Source: Opitutaceae bacterium (lineage in GTDB: Bacteria; Verrucomicrobiota; Verrucomicrobiia; Opitutales; Opitutaceae). Taken from it: 64,000 nucleotides of DNA. The translations under genes were made by a program, and so were the position numbers. The stretch is taken from NCBI GenBank assembly GCA_028280945.1, contig JANQKV010000013.1, positions 1-64,000 of the forward strand, read 5' to 3'. The notes below the pieces were generated by a model, which had not been told where the DNA came from, made no database searches, and saw nothing but the letters and a program-made list of their open reading frames with translations. Position 1 is the first letter of the stretch; every line of letters begins with the position of its first letter. Below are positions 50,187-58,594 of the stretch, one piece after another.

Positions 50187-50196
50187 ACCGGCCGGG
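50172..50196 (+). terminator. GC hairpin enclosing the stop codon of the DUF4136 gene
   Basis: CCCGGCCGG / CCGGCCGGG with a 7-base loop that contains the TAA stop. No T-run follows. The stem is close in sequence to the terminator at 49,116-49,151, so they may derive from one repeat. It may terminate or stabilise the mRNA. Confidence 0.45.
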
Positions 50197-50267
50197 CTGC
50201 GCAACGAGTTGGTGACACCGGCCGCTCGGCGTTGACGCAGCCGGGGCTTGAGCGGAGACAGGCTGCC

Positions 50268-51083
50268 ATGAGAGTGGCAAACTACGCGGGTATCCTTGGG
50301 GGTATCTTGAGTGCGATTGGATCAGCGGCGGAAATCGCGAGTTGGAGAATTGTCGAAGAGGCGCGATTCGAAGCCTCGGAGGCTCGCCAAGGTGTCGCCG
50401 TCGATGCCGACCATCTCTACGTCATCGGGAACCGTACGATCGGAAAATACGACAAGCGCACGTTTGAGAAGGTGGGCCAATGGACAGATGAGGAGGAGGG
50501 GCCGATTATTCACTTCAACGCGGGTTTTGTTCAGGACGGGGTGTTGGTCGTGGCCCACTCCAACTATCCCGAGGTGCCGATGACGGGATCGGTGGAGTGG
50601 TTCGACGCCCCAAGCCTCACGCCGATTCGCACGCACTCTTTTGGACAATACTTTGGGTCACTCACCTGGGTGTTGCGGCGGGGCGATGCGTGGTTCGCGT
50701 GTTTTGCCCATTACAGCAATCGCGCGGCCGAACCCAGCCGGGACCCAACCTGGACCAATCTCGTGCGCTTCGACGACCAGTGGCGGCGGACGGGCGGGTG
50801 GGTTTTCCCGTCCGCACTCTTCGCTCACATCGGCGGCGACTACACTTTGTCGGGCGGGGCCTTCGGGCCGAAGGGTTACCTTTATGTGACGGGTCACGAT
50901 GACCAGGAGCTTCATGTGCTTCGGTTTCCTGAAATGGGATCAGTCATGGAGTGGGTCGGCACTCTGGAGATTCCCATGGAGGGCCAGGCCTTTGCCTGGG
51001 ACCCAGATGGATCGGGCCGGCTTTACGGGATTATCAAACGCACGCGGGAAGTTGTAGTTACAAGACTGATACAAGATCGCTAA
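50268..51083 (+). CDS. Exported hypothetical protein, propeller-like
   Basis: A 271-residue protein. The ATG at 50,268 gives a short signal-like start (ANYAGILGGILSAIGSAA). The repeats QGVAVDADHLYVIGNRTIGKYDKRTF, WVLRRGDAWFACFAHYSN and GAFGPKGYLYVTGHDDQELHVLRF suggest a small beta-propeller. No family could be named. It lies between the DUF4136 gene and the TonB receptor gene, with the same orientation as both; the gap to the receptor is 171 bp. Confidence 0.7.
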   Translation: MRVANYAGILGGILSAIGSAAEIASWRIVEEARFEASEARQGVAVDADHLYVIGNRTIGKYDKRTFEKVGQWTDEEEGPIIHFNAGFVQDGVLVVAHSNYPEVPMTGSVEWFDAPSLTPIRTHSFGQYFGSLTWVLRRGDAWFACFAHYSNRAAEPSRDPTWTNLVRFDDQWRRTGGWVFPSALFAHIGGDYTLSGGAFGPKGYLYVTGHDDQELHVLRFPEMGSVMEWVGTLEIPMEGQAFAWDPDGSGRLYGIIKRTREVVVTRLIQDR

Positions 51084-51233
51084 CGGATCGTCGATTGATT
51101 GAAATTTCACTGTAACCGGATGGTCATTTATCTGCCAAAAAGGTGTCATCGATGCGGCGAACGAGTGACATGAGTGACGTGTTCGTGACGGGTCGGATCG
51201 AGGTTTGACCGGGCAATAAGGCGAGGCCCAAAC

Positions 51234-51253
51234 GGGAGCTGAACCGAGCTCCC
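51234..51253 (+). promoter_or_regulatory. Hairpin over the ribosome-binding region of the TonB receptor gene
   Basis: GGGAGCT, 6-base loop, AGCTCCC: a perfect 7-bp stem ending one base before the ATG at 51,255. The only Shine-Dalgarno-like sequence (GGGAG) is in the left arm, so folding would mask it. Confidence 0.6.
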
Positions 51254-51254
51254 T

Positions 51255-54083
51255 ATGAAAACTCCTTCTTCATTTCTCGCACGCTCACGACGTGCCTTCG
51301 GTTGCCTTTTGGGCGGCCTGTTTGGGATGGTTTCCATCGCGAATGCTGAGTCCCTTTCCGGACAGGTGCGTGATGCCAACAACAACAGTTTCCTGAACGG
51401 TGCGGTCGTGTCCGTCGAAGGCACCGGCCGCACGACCACAACGGACCGGGAGGGTCGTTACCGCATCCGCGATCTTGTTCCCGGCACCTACGAGGTGCGG
51501 GTGAACTACCTGGGTTACGATGCGGTGACCCAGACCGTCACGATTGCGGACGGATCCAATGCGATGTTAAATTTTGCGGCCGGCGCGGAGGTGTTGGAGA
51601 TGTCCGCCTTTGTTGTGGAGGGCCTGCGCGAAGGCCAGGCGCGGGCGCTGCAACAGAAGATGGCGGCGGTCAATGTGATCGACGTCGTGTCGGCGGACTC
51701 GCTCGGCAAACTGCCCGATGGCAATGCGGCCGAGGCACTCCGCCGCGTGCCGGGTATCTCGGTGCAAATCGACCAGGACGAGGGTCGCTACGTGGTGGTG
51801 CGGGGCATCGACTCCTCGCTCAACAACGTTACGCTCAACGGCTTGAGCATCGGCACACCTTCCGAGCAGGGCAACCGCGGCATCGCCCTCGACTCGGTGC
51901 CGGCGGATTTGATCTCCAGCCTTGAGGTGATCAAGGCGGTCACCCCGGACATGGACGGCAACGCGATTGGCGGTTCGGTCAACATCGTGACCCAGAGCGC
52001 TTTTGATCGTCCCGAGGGATTTGCCATCGGCACGGTGGCCGGTTTCTACGACAGCTTCAGCGAGAAGACCACCCCCAACGGCAGCATCTCCGTCGGCCGG
52101 GTGTTGGATTCCGACGGACGCTGGGGCATCGTCGCGGGCGTCAGTTATTCGCTCAAGGACTTCAAGTCGCAGACGATCAACCAACGTGCCTGGGCCCAGC
52201 GGAATGGCTTTTGGCTGCCGCTTCGCCAGCAGCCCTACGACTACGCCATCGAGCGTGAACGCATCGGAGCCAACGTTGCCCTGCAGTTCCGACCGAACCT
52301 GGATCACGAGCTCGCCCTGCGCATCAACCACAACGAGTTCTCCGACAGCGAGGACCGCCAGAGCAACCGCTACGAATACGCCCGCGGCACCCTCAGCAAC
52401 CAGACTGCCACGAGCGGCGAGTACAGCGGCGGCCGCGCCAATCGCCAGTTCCGCGACTACGAGCAGACCGGCACCATCGACGCCATCTCGCTCGAGGGCA
52501 CCCACCGTTTCGCCAACGACTTCGAGTTGGCCTGGCAGGCCGGCATCAGCGAGGGCGAGCGCGATGTGGGCAAACGCAACGACTGGGAGTTCCGCTCCGG
52601 TGGCAGCGCCTTCCCCAACTCCTATGTGATCGGCCCGGATCTCGTCACCATCACGCCGGACGACCCGGCGGCCTACCACGATCCGAGCAACTATCCGCTC
52701 CGCCGCATCCGATTCCGCACCGATATTGAGCAGGAGGATGTTGGATCGTTCCAGGCGGACCTTGAGAAGGCTTTCTCCTTCGCCGGCCGCGAAAGTCGCT
52801 GGAAAATCGGTGGCAAGTTCGTCACCCGCGACAAGGAGGATGACCGTGAGAACCGGAACTATTCCCCGGACAACGGCGGCTTTACGCTCGGCGAGACCGG
52901 GCTGGCCGGACCGGAAATCGAAAACTACTTCGACGGCTTTCTCCGCTACGGGCCGACGCTCGACGTGCCTGCGATCGAGGCCTTCTTTGCTGCCAACCCG
53001 ACTCTCACTGAGTTCGAGCCCCTCGATTCGTTGGAAGATTCCTTGGCGAGCGACTTCGAGGCTTCGGAAGACGTGCTCGCAGGCTACGCCATGGCCGAGC
53101 TGATGGTTGCCGAAAACATCACCATGCTGGCAGGGGTGCGCGTTGAATATACCGACGCCAACTACGCCGCCAACGAGTTGTTCTTCAACGACGGTGACTT
53201 CGAGGGCGAATTTCGCCGTGTGACGGGAAGCTCCGATTACACCAACGTGCTGCCTGGCCTGCATCTGGTGTGGCGTCCGGAAGCCAACCTCGCCGTGCGG
53301 TTCGCCTGGACCAGCACCATCGGCCGTCCCAACTACGCTGACCTCGCCCCGCGTCGCGAACTTGATGCGGTGGAGGACCCGGTGGGTGAATTTGTGGGCG
53401 GCCTGAGCACGGGTAATCCCGAGCTTGATCCCTTCGAGTCGATGAACTTCGACCTGTCGGTGGAATATTACCTGGCCAACGCCGGCATCGTTTCCGCCGG
53501 GGTGTTCCACAAGGAAATCGATAATCCGATCTACAACCGCAGCATCCTGCAGGAGAACGTGACGATTGACGGTCGCTTCTACCGGCAGTTGTCGGTTTCC
53601 ACCCCGTCCAACGCTGACAAGGGCGAGGTCACAGGGGTGGAGCTCAACTACAGCCAGCCCTTCACTTTTCTGCCCACGCCGTTTGATGGCTTGGGCACGA
53701 GCATGAACTTCACCTTCGTCGATTCGTCCGCGACGTTGTTCACGCGTGATGACGAGCTGCCGTTCTTCGGCCAGGCCGATTCCATTGCCAATGTTTCCCT
53801 CTACTACGAGAAATACGGCTGGGAGGCCCGCGTGGGTTATTCGATGACGGACGATTTCCTCCGCAGTGTGGGTGGCTCCGCCGACACCGACACATTTGTG
53901 CGCAAGCGCAACGTGATCGATGCCAAGGTCAGCTACCGCATCAACGAACGCTATCGCATCTTTGCGGAGTTCCTCAATCTCGACAGCGAGCCCCTGCGTG
54001 AGTTCACCGGCGTGCCGGCGCGGGAGAACGATTTTGAGATCTACGATTGGAAGGCGAAGTTCGGCATCACCTTCAACCTCTGA
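51255..54083 (+). CDS. TonB-dependent outer-membrane receptor with carboxypeptidase-like N-terminal domain
   Basis: A 942-residue receptor. A signal peptide (GCLLGGLFGMVSIANA) is followed by a carboxypeptidase-regulatory-like domain (about residues 32-110: LSGQVRDANNNSFLNGAVV, TTTTDREGRYRIRDLVPGTYEV). Then the plug domain starts: VNVIDVVSADSLGKLPDGNAAEALRRVPGISV, VVRGIDSSLNNVTLNGL, and DGNAIGGSVNIVT. The rest is a 22-strand-type barrel ending WKAKFGITFNL. The substrate is not evident. The phosphatase gene downstream overlaps the stop by one base (TGATG), and a BNR protein follows, so a phosphate-containing ligand is possible. A hairpin masks the ribosome-binding site. Confidence 0.93.
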   Translation: MKTPSSFLARSRRAFGCLLGGLFGMVSIANAESLSGQVRDANNNSFLNGAVVSVEGTGRTTTTDREGRYRIRDLVPGTYEVRVNYLGYDAVTQTVTIADGSNAMLNFAAGAEVLEMSAFVVEGLREGQARALQQKMAAVNVIDVVSADSLGKLPDGNAAEALRRVPGISVQIDQDEGRYVVVRGIDSSLNNVTLNGLSIGTPSEQGNRGIALDSVPADLISSLEVIKAVTPDMDGNAIGGSVNIVTQSAFDRPEGFAIGTVAGFYDSFSEKTTPNGSISVGRVLDSDGRWGIVAGVSYSLKDFKSQTINQRAWAQRNGFWLPLRQQPYDYAIERERIGANVALQFRPNLDHELALRINHNEFSDSEDRQSNRYEYARGTLSNQTATSGEYSGGRANRQFRDYEQTGTIDAISLEGTHRFANDFELAWQAGISEGERDVGKRNDWEFRSGGSAFPNSYVIGPDLVTITPDDPAAYHDPSNYPLRRIRFRTDIEQEDVGSFQADLEKAFSFAGRESRWKIGGKFVTRDKEDDRENRNYSPDNGGFTLGETGLAGPEIENYFDGFLRYGPTLDVPAIEAFFAANPTLTEFEPLDSLEDSLASDFEASEDVLAGYAMAELMVAENITMLAGVRVEYTDANYAANELFFNDGDFEGEFRRVTGSSDYTNVLPGLHLVWRPEANLAVRFAWTSTIGRPNYADLAPRRELDAVEDPVGEFVGGLSTGNPELDPFESMNFDLSVEYYLANAGIVSAGVFHKEIDNPIYNRSILQENVTIDGRFYRQLSVSTPSNADKGEVTGVELNYSQPFTFLPTPFDGLGTSMNFTFVDSSATLFTRDDELPFFGQADSIANVSLYYEKYGWEARVGYSMTDDFLRSVGGSADTDTFVRKRNVIDAKVSYRINERYRIFAEFLNLDSEPLREFTGVPARENDFEIYDWKAKFGITFNL

Positions 54084-55522
54084 TGCCGTTTGCCCCTGCC
54101 TCCGGTCGACGCCTTTGGTTCGTATGCTTGGGGTTGTTCGTCGCGGGTGCCGTCAGCGCCGGCGCCCGCGACGTCCACGGCTACGAACGCATCCTGCAGG
54201 GCCCCATGCTCGGGGCCACCTCGCCGGACAGTCAGCGGGTGTGGGTGCGGGTGAGCCACTCCGCACCGGTCGCCGTGCGCTACGGCACCGACCCGTGGCT
54301 GGAGGCGGCCGATACGAGGGTTACACCCGGCATCACCCCGACCCGGGGCGTCGATTTTGTGGCCAAAATCGATTTGGCCGGGCTGCAACCGGCGACCACT
54401 TACCACTACCGGGTGGAAGTGGCGGGCCGGGTGGACAAATACGTGGCCCAGCTTCCAGCATGGACCTTCACGACACCGCCGCGAACCGGCGTGGCCGCGC
54501 GGTTCCGGGTTGCGTTCGGCTCGTGCCTCCGTCTTCAGACCACGCCAAATGAAAACATCTGGCGGGGCTTGCGGCCGTGGGAGCCGAATGTGTTCCTGTG
54601 GCTGGGGGACAACATCTACGGCGATTCGCGCGATCCCGGGGTGTTGGCGGAGGAGTATCGGCGCCTGCACGATGTGCGTCCGCTCCAGCAATGGTTTCGC
54701 AGCGTGCCGCAACTGGCGATCTGGGACGACCATGACTTCGGCCTGAACAACCACGACCGGACCCACCCGGAGAAGGCGGCGGCCTACATGGTTTTCCAAA
54801 ACTACTGGGCCAATCCGAGCTTCGGCGAACCGGGGAATCCCGGCGTGTATTTCAATTTTAACTACGGTGGAATGGAGTTCTTCCTGCTCGACGTGCGCAT
54901 GCACCGCGATCCCAACGACATTCCAGGTGGGGCGGGCAAGACCCTGCTGGGGGCGCGGCAGCTGGCTTGGTTGAAGGAGGGGCTGCGGCGGAGTGATGCT
55001 CCCTTCAAGGCGCTCGTAAGCGGCAGCGGATGGAACCATGCCAAGGGCGAAAAGGGCGATGCCTGGTCGGCGTTTCGCGAAGAGCGCGATGCCCTGTTCG
55101 ATTTCATCCGCGACGAAAACATCCGTGGCGTTGTGTTGATCTCCGGCGACACCCACATGGGCGAGCTCAACGCCATCCCCTGGTCGGATCGCGGTGGTTA
55201 CGACCTGTATGAATTCATCAGCTCACCGCTGGGCCAGCGGCCCTCGACCAACATGACCCGGCGCTTCCCCGAGGTGCGCCTGCGGCCGGCTTATGGCGGG
55301 TCGTCCAATATCGGGGTGTTGGAGTGCGATACCACGCAAGAGGACCCGCGGTTGCGCTTTGTGCTTATCGATGAAACGGGCCGCCAGGTCTGGGCTCCGT
55401 TGGAGATCCGCCTGAGCGAGCTGCGCAATGGCCAGCGCACGTGGCCGGACAAGATCGATCCCGGCCTCATTGAGGCCCAGATGCGACTGGAGCGAGGGGA
55501 GCCGTATTTCATGGCGGACTAA
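54083..55522 (+). CDS. phoD: PhoD-family alkaline phosphatase/phosphodiesterase
   Basis: A 479-residue exported metallophosphoesterase. The ATG at 54,083 overlaps the TonB receptor stop (TGATG). A signal peptide (LWFVCLGLFVAGAVSAG) is followed by the PhoD N-terminal domain (LQGPMLGATSPDSQRVWVRVS) and the catalytic metallophosphatase domain. Metal-site motifs are VAFGSCLR-like FGSCLRLQ, FLWLGDNIYGDS, IWDDHDFGLNNHD, VSGSGWNHA and VLISGDTHMGEL. PhoD enzymes use calcium and iron to release phosphate from mono- and diesters. Cotranscription with a receptor suggests uptake of the organic product or of phosphate. Confidence 0.92.
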   Translation: MPFAPASGRRLWFVCLGLFVAGAVSAGARDVHGYERILQGPMLGATSPDSQRVWVRVSHSAPVAVRYGTDPWLEAADTRVTPGITPTRGVDFVAKIDLAGLQPATTYHYRVEVAGRVDKYVAQLPAWTFTTPPRTGVAARFRVAFGSCLRLQTTPNENIWRGLRPWEPNVFLWLGDNIYGDSRDPGVLAEEYRRLHDVRPLQQWFRSVPQLAIWDDHDFGLNNHDRTHPEKAAAYMVFQNYWANPSFGEPGNPGVYFNFNYGGMEFFLLDVRMHRDPNDIPGGAGKTLLGARQLAWLKEGLRRSDAPFKALVSGSGWNHAKGEKGDAWSAFREERDALFDFIRDENIRGVVLISGDTHMGELNAIPWSDRGGYDLYEFISSPLGQRPSTNMTRRFPEVRLRPAYGGSSNIGVLECDTTQEDPRLRFVLIDETGRQVWAPLEIRLSELRNGQRTWPDKIDPGLIEAQMRLERGEPYFMAD

Positions 55523-55571
55523 AAACGTGGAGAGGGTTGTGGAAGCCGCCTATGCCGGGTTGAATCTGCGC

Positions 55572-56561
55572 ATGTTCGATCGGATTACGTTTTGCGGTTT
55601 GGGGCTGTTTGCTGGCCTGCTGTCGGCGGCTCCGGATTGGGAACGCATTGAGGTGGAACCGGGAGGCCGAATCGATGCCATTGCTGACTTTGGCAATGGG
55701 GTAATTGTCCTGGGCACGCGCCGACCCAATCCCAGCAACGTCTATCGAAGCGATGACTTCGGGCAGACCTGGACCAAGGTCGCCAATGTTGGCGCGGACG
55801 ACTACATCACATGCGTCGCAGCTGGGTCGGAAGGGGTGGGCTACATCCTGACGGGAGCGAAGGTGCACGTGTGGAAAACCGAGGATGATGGACTGACCTG
55901 GCGCGATTTGGGACAGGTGAACGATGCCGACAGCGGGACCAATTTTGCCGAAGCCTACGGCATGGTAGTGACGGATGCGGGCACTGTCTTGGTTGCCGAT
56001 ACCGATGCGGGCGGCGGCCGGATTACGCGCTCCACCGATGGCGGCGAAACGTGGACGGTGAGCGGGCCGATTTCGCCGCTTGCGATTTACCGTCTCCAGT
56101 TGGTGGGGGATGGCGTGGTCGTGAATGGCTGGGCCGGCCACATGTATAGGAGCACCGACGATGGCCGGACTTGGCGCGATGTGGGCCAGCTCATGGATTC
56201 GTATCTCTACGCGATCGACTACTTGGGGGAAGGCGCCGTGCTGATCGGGACCGAGTCAGGACATGTTTGGCGCAGTGAAGACAATGGCGTGACTTGGTCG
56301 AACCAAGGACACGTGGGTGATTCGGCCGACGACTTTGTCAGCCTCGGGGGCGGCCGGGCGATCTTCACAACCTACCGCAATTCCAAACACCTCCACTATA
56401 CGGCTGACGGTGGGGCGACATGGACAAACTGGGGTGATGTGGGCACTGGCGTGGAAGGCGACTGGTTTGACCATGTGATCGCCACGCACGACGGCGAAAA
56501 CGTCATTGTGGTGGGAGGCACCAACAAGGGTTTTGTGCTGCGTTGGGTGGTGCCGGAGTAG
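55572..56561 (+). CDS. Exported BNR/Asp-box repeat propeller protein
   Basis: A 329-residue protein. The ATG at 55,572 gives a signal peptide (ITFCGLGLFAGLLSAAP). Six Asp boxes (S/T-x-D-x-G-x-T-W) are visible: SDDFGQTW, TEDDGLTW, STDGGETW, STDDGRTW, SEDNGVTW and TADGGATW. The fold is a sialidase/photosystem-II-stability-factor-like propeller. The arginine triad of sialidases was not recognised, so enzyme activity is doubtful. It follows the PhoD gene after 49 bp on the same strand and ends 7 bp before a convergent gene. Confidence 0.82.
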   Translation: MFDRITFCGLGLFAGLLSAAPDWERIEVEPGGRIDAIADFGNGVIVLGTRRPNPSNVYRSDDFGQTWTKVANVGADDYITCVAAGSEGVGYILTGAKVHVWKTEDDGLTWRDLGQVNDADSGTNFAEAYGMVVTDAGTVLVADTDAGGGRITRSTDGGETWTVSGPISPLAIYRLQLVGDGVVVNGWAGHMYRSTDDGRTWRDVGQLMDSYLYAIDYLGEGAVLIGTESGHVWRSEDNGVTWSNQGHVGDSADDFVSLGGGRAIFTTYRNSKHLHYTADGGATWTNWGDVGTGVEGDWFDHVIATHDGENVIVVGGTNKGFVLRWVVPE

Positions 56562-56568
56562 ACCGGCT

Positions 56569-57024
56569 CTACCTGGCGAAATGCTCCGCCAGGGCTCGCA
56601 TCACGTGGTCCCAGGCATTCTCGAAATACGCAATGACGGCCTGCCAGTCCTCGCCTTCACGCCAACCGTAGTGGATGAGTTCAACGCGAGTGCCGTCGCT
56701 CGTATCAGACAGCTCGATACGCACCCATGTCCGCTCATCCCGCAGCGGTCCGAAGGTGGGTGGGGCGTTCCAGGTGAAAGCGAGAAAGCAGTTCGGTTCC
56801 CAACTCTGGATGGTGTTGCCCTCGCCGCCCTGCAGGCCGGGCGGATTGTCCATGAGAAAAAGAATTTCGTAAGGTCCGCCGGGCCGCAGTTCGACACGGG
56901 CGTCGCGACCGAACCACTGGCGGAGCACGGCAGGATCGGTCCAGGCCTGCCAGACTTTCGTCCGCGGCGCGGCCACCGTGGCATTCTTGCGGATGTGATG
57001 CTCGATCAGGGGGCGGTCGGTCAT
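56569..57024 (-). CDS. SRPBCC-domain (AHSA1-like) protein
   Basis: A 151-residue cytoplasmic protein of the START/Bet v1-like superfamily, AHSA1 branch: TVAAPRTKVWQAWTDPAVLRQWFG at the N-terminus, GGPYEILFLMDN, and a C-terminal helix GWREGEDWQAVIAYFENAWDHVM. Members bind hydrophobic ligands or act in stress; none is linked to sulfatases in general. It starts 12 bp after the sulfatase stop on the same strand, so the two are likely co-transcribed. Confidence 0.88.
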   Translation of the reverse strand: MTDRPLIEHHIRKNATVAAPRTKVWQAWTDPAVLRQWFGRDARVELRPGGPYEILFLMDNPPGLQGGEGNTIQSWEPNCFLAFTWNAPPTFGPLRDERTWVRIELSDTSDGTRVELIHYGWREGEDWQAVIAYFENAWDHVMRALAEHFAR

Positions 57025-57036
57025 GGCGGGGAAGGA

Positions 57037-58425
57037 TCAGGGTTGGGCAGCCTCTTGGTTGAACCACTTTGCATGACTTTTGGCAATCGTTTGGAGTCGG
57101 GCTGCCACCTCGGGATGTTGATCGATTACGTTGGTCGACTCCAGGGGATCATTGATCAGATCGAAGAGCGAAAGCTCGATCGAAGCCATGACGGAACGGC
57201 CGGGGCGACCGTCTCGACCGGGCACGGTCACTTTGCGATACTCGTGGGGCACGTGGAGTTTCCATCGGCCGTCAGCCGAGATCACACCCTGGAAGGTGCG
57301 GGCCGTGGAAAAGGGGTAGTAATCATGGGGATTGGTGGCGTTTGGAGCACTGGTCCAGATCGGCCAAATATCAGTTCCGTCGAATTCCCCCGGCGGCGAA
57401 GATACGTCGACGAGGGAGAGTAGTGTGGGGACGATATCAACGGTGTTGAACAGGGTGTTGGAACGTTGGCCGGCTGGAATGGCGGCAGGGTAGCGCACTA
57501 TGAAGGCACTGCGCAGTCCACCGTCGAAACCGGTGCGCTTCGCGCCACGGAAAGGGGTGGTGCCGGCGTGATCTCCGTAGCTTTCCCAAGGTCCGTTGTC
57601 GGAACTGAAAATGACAATGGTGTTTTCCGTGAGGTCGTGCGCTTCGAGGGCGGACATGATCTGACCGACCATCCAATCGAGTTCGAGGATGACATCACCA
57701 TACAGTCCCGCGCCGGACTTGCCCAAAAACTCGTCGCTGCAGAACAACGGCACGTGTGGCATGGAAGGAGCGACGTAGAGCAGGAACGGTTGGTCGTGGT
57801 GTCGATTGATGAAATCGACGGATTGTTCAGCGGACCAACGGGTGAGGTGCTTTTGGTCGTCCGGCGTCATGTCGGCAATCGTGACCTTGCCGTTATCCCA
57901 ATACTGAAGCGGGTGCTTGCCCCAGAATTCCGGATTGCCGGGATGGTGGCGCCACATGTCGTTGGAATACATCAAGCCGGCGTGCTCGTCGAAACTGCGG
58001 GCGAGGGGGCGGGTATCGGGCTGGTCGCCCAAGTGCCACTTGCCGAAGTGGGCGGTGGCATAGCCAAGTGGCTTTAGGAGTTCCGGCAGGATGGGAATGT
58101 CGGGTTCGAGCCCGCGGCCAAACGGTTCATGGGCTCCAAAGACGCGATGCCGCGCGGGGAAGGTTCCGGTCAGGAGGGAGGCCCGGGAGGCCGAGCATAC
58201 GGCTTGGGGCACATAAACATTGTCGAAGCGGGTGCCTTCGCGCGCGAGTCGGTCAACATGCGGGGTTTCATAGGGCGGATCGCCGAACGGCTCAAAGTCG
58301 GACCAACCCGAATCGTCCAAGAAGATGATGACGATGTTGGGCGGGCGCTTGGCGTGAAGTCCATTGGCTGCCACTGCCATGAGAGCAAGCAGCAGCAGGA
58401 GGAGTAAGGGGCGGGGTTTCGACAC
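57037..58425 (-). CDS. Secreted S1-family sulfatase (CSASR motif)
   Basis: A 462-residue exported sulfatase, remote from the main island. Signal peptide LLLLLLLALMAVAANGLHA. LDDSGWSD gives the metal site. The maturation motif is CSASR (cysteine 77), with Ala in place of Pro at the third position; C-x-A-x-R is an allowed variant. FGKWHLGD, PSMPHVPLF, SSDNGPWESYGDH and AKRTGFDGGLRSAF complete the site. GKSGAGLYGDVILELDWMVGQ is typical of arylsulfatase A-like members. It is followed after 12 bp by an SRPBCC gene. Its substrate is unknown and may differ from that of the main island. Confidence 0.91.
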   Translation of the reverse strand: MSKPRPLLLLLLLALMAVAANGLHAKRPPNIVIIFLDDSGWSDFEPFGDPPYETPHVDRLAREGTRFDNVYVPQAVCSASRASLLTGTFPARHRVFGAHEPFGRGLEPDIPILPELLKPLGYATAHFGKWHLGDQPDTRPLARSFDEHAGLMYSNDMWRHHPGNPEFWGKHPLQYWDNGKVTIADMTPDDQKHLTRWSAEQSVDFINRHHDQPFLLYVAPSMPHVPLFCSDEFLGKSGAGLYGDVILELDWMVGQIMSALEAHDLTENTIVIFSSDNGPWESYGDHAGTTPFRGAKRTGFDGGLRSAFIVRYPAAIPAGQRSNTLFNTVDIVPTLLSLVDVSSPPGEFDGTDIWPIWTSAPNATNPHDYYPFSTARTFQGVISADGRWKLHVPHEYRKVTVPGRDGRPGRSVMASIELSLFDLINDPLESTNVIDQHPEVAARLQTIAKSHAKWFNQEAAQP

Positions 58426-58594
58426 GAGATTCAGGCTAGATTGCCGGGCTCAAGCTTCGAGGTGGAAATGCCTGCCGTTGAGTGGGCGTTAAGTGGGTGG
58501 ATGGGAGTTTTTCACAATGAATTTTCAGGAAAATATTCGCCGGCCAACGTGGGTGGAAACTTGAGCGTCGTGTCGGGTCTGCGCACTGTGCGGC

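Noticed and set aside
51567-53510. Minus-strand open frame of about 650 codons opposite the TonB receptor
   Set aside because: Antisense to a clear receptor gene, no domain blocks.
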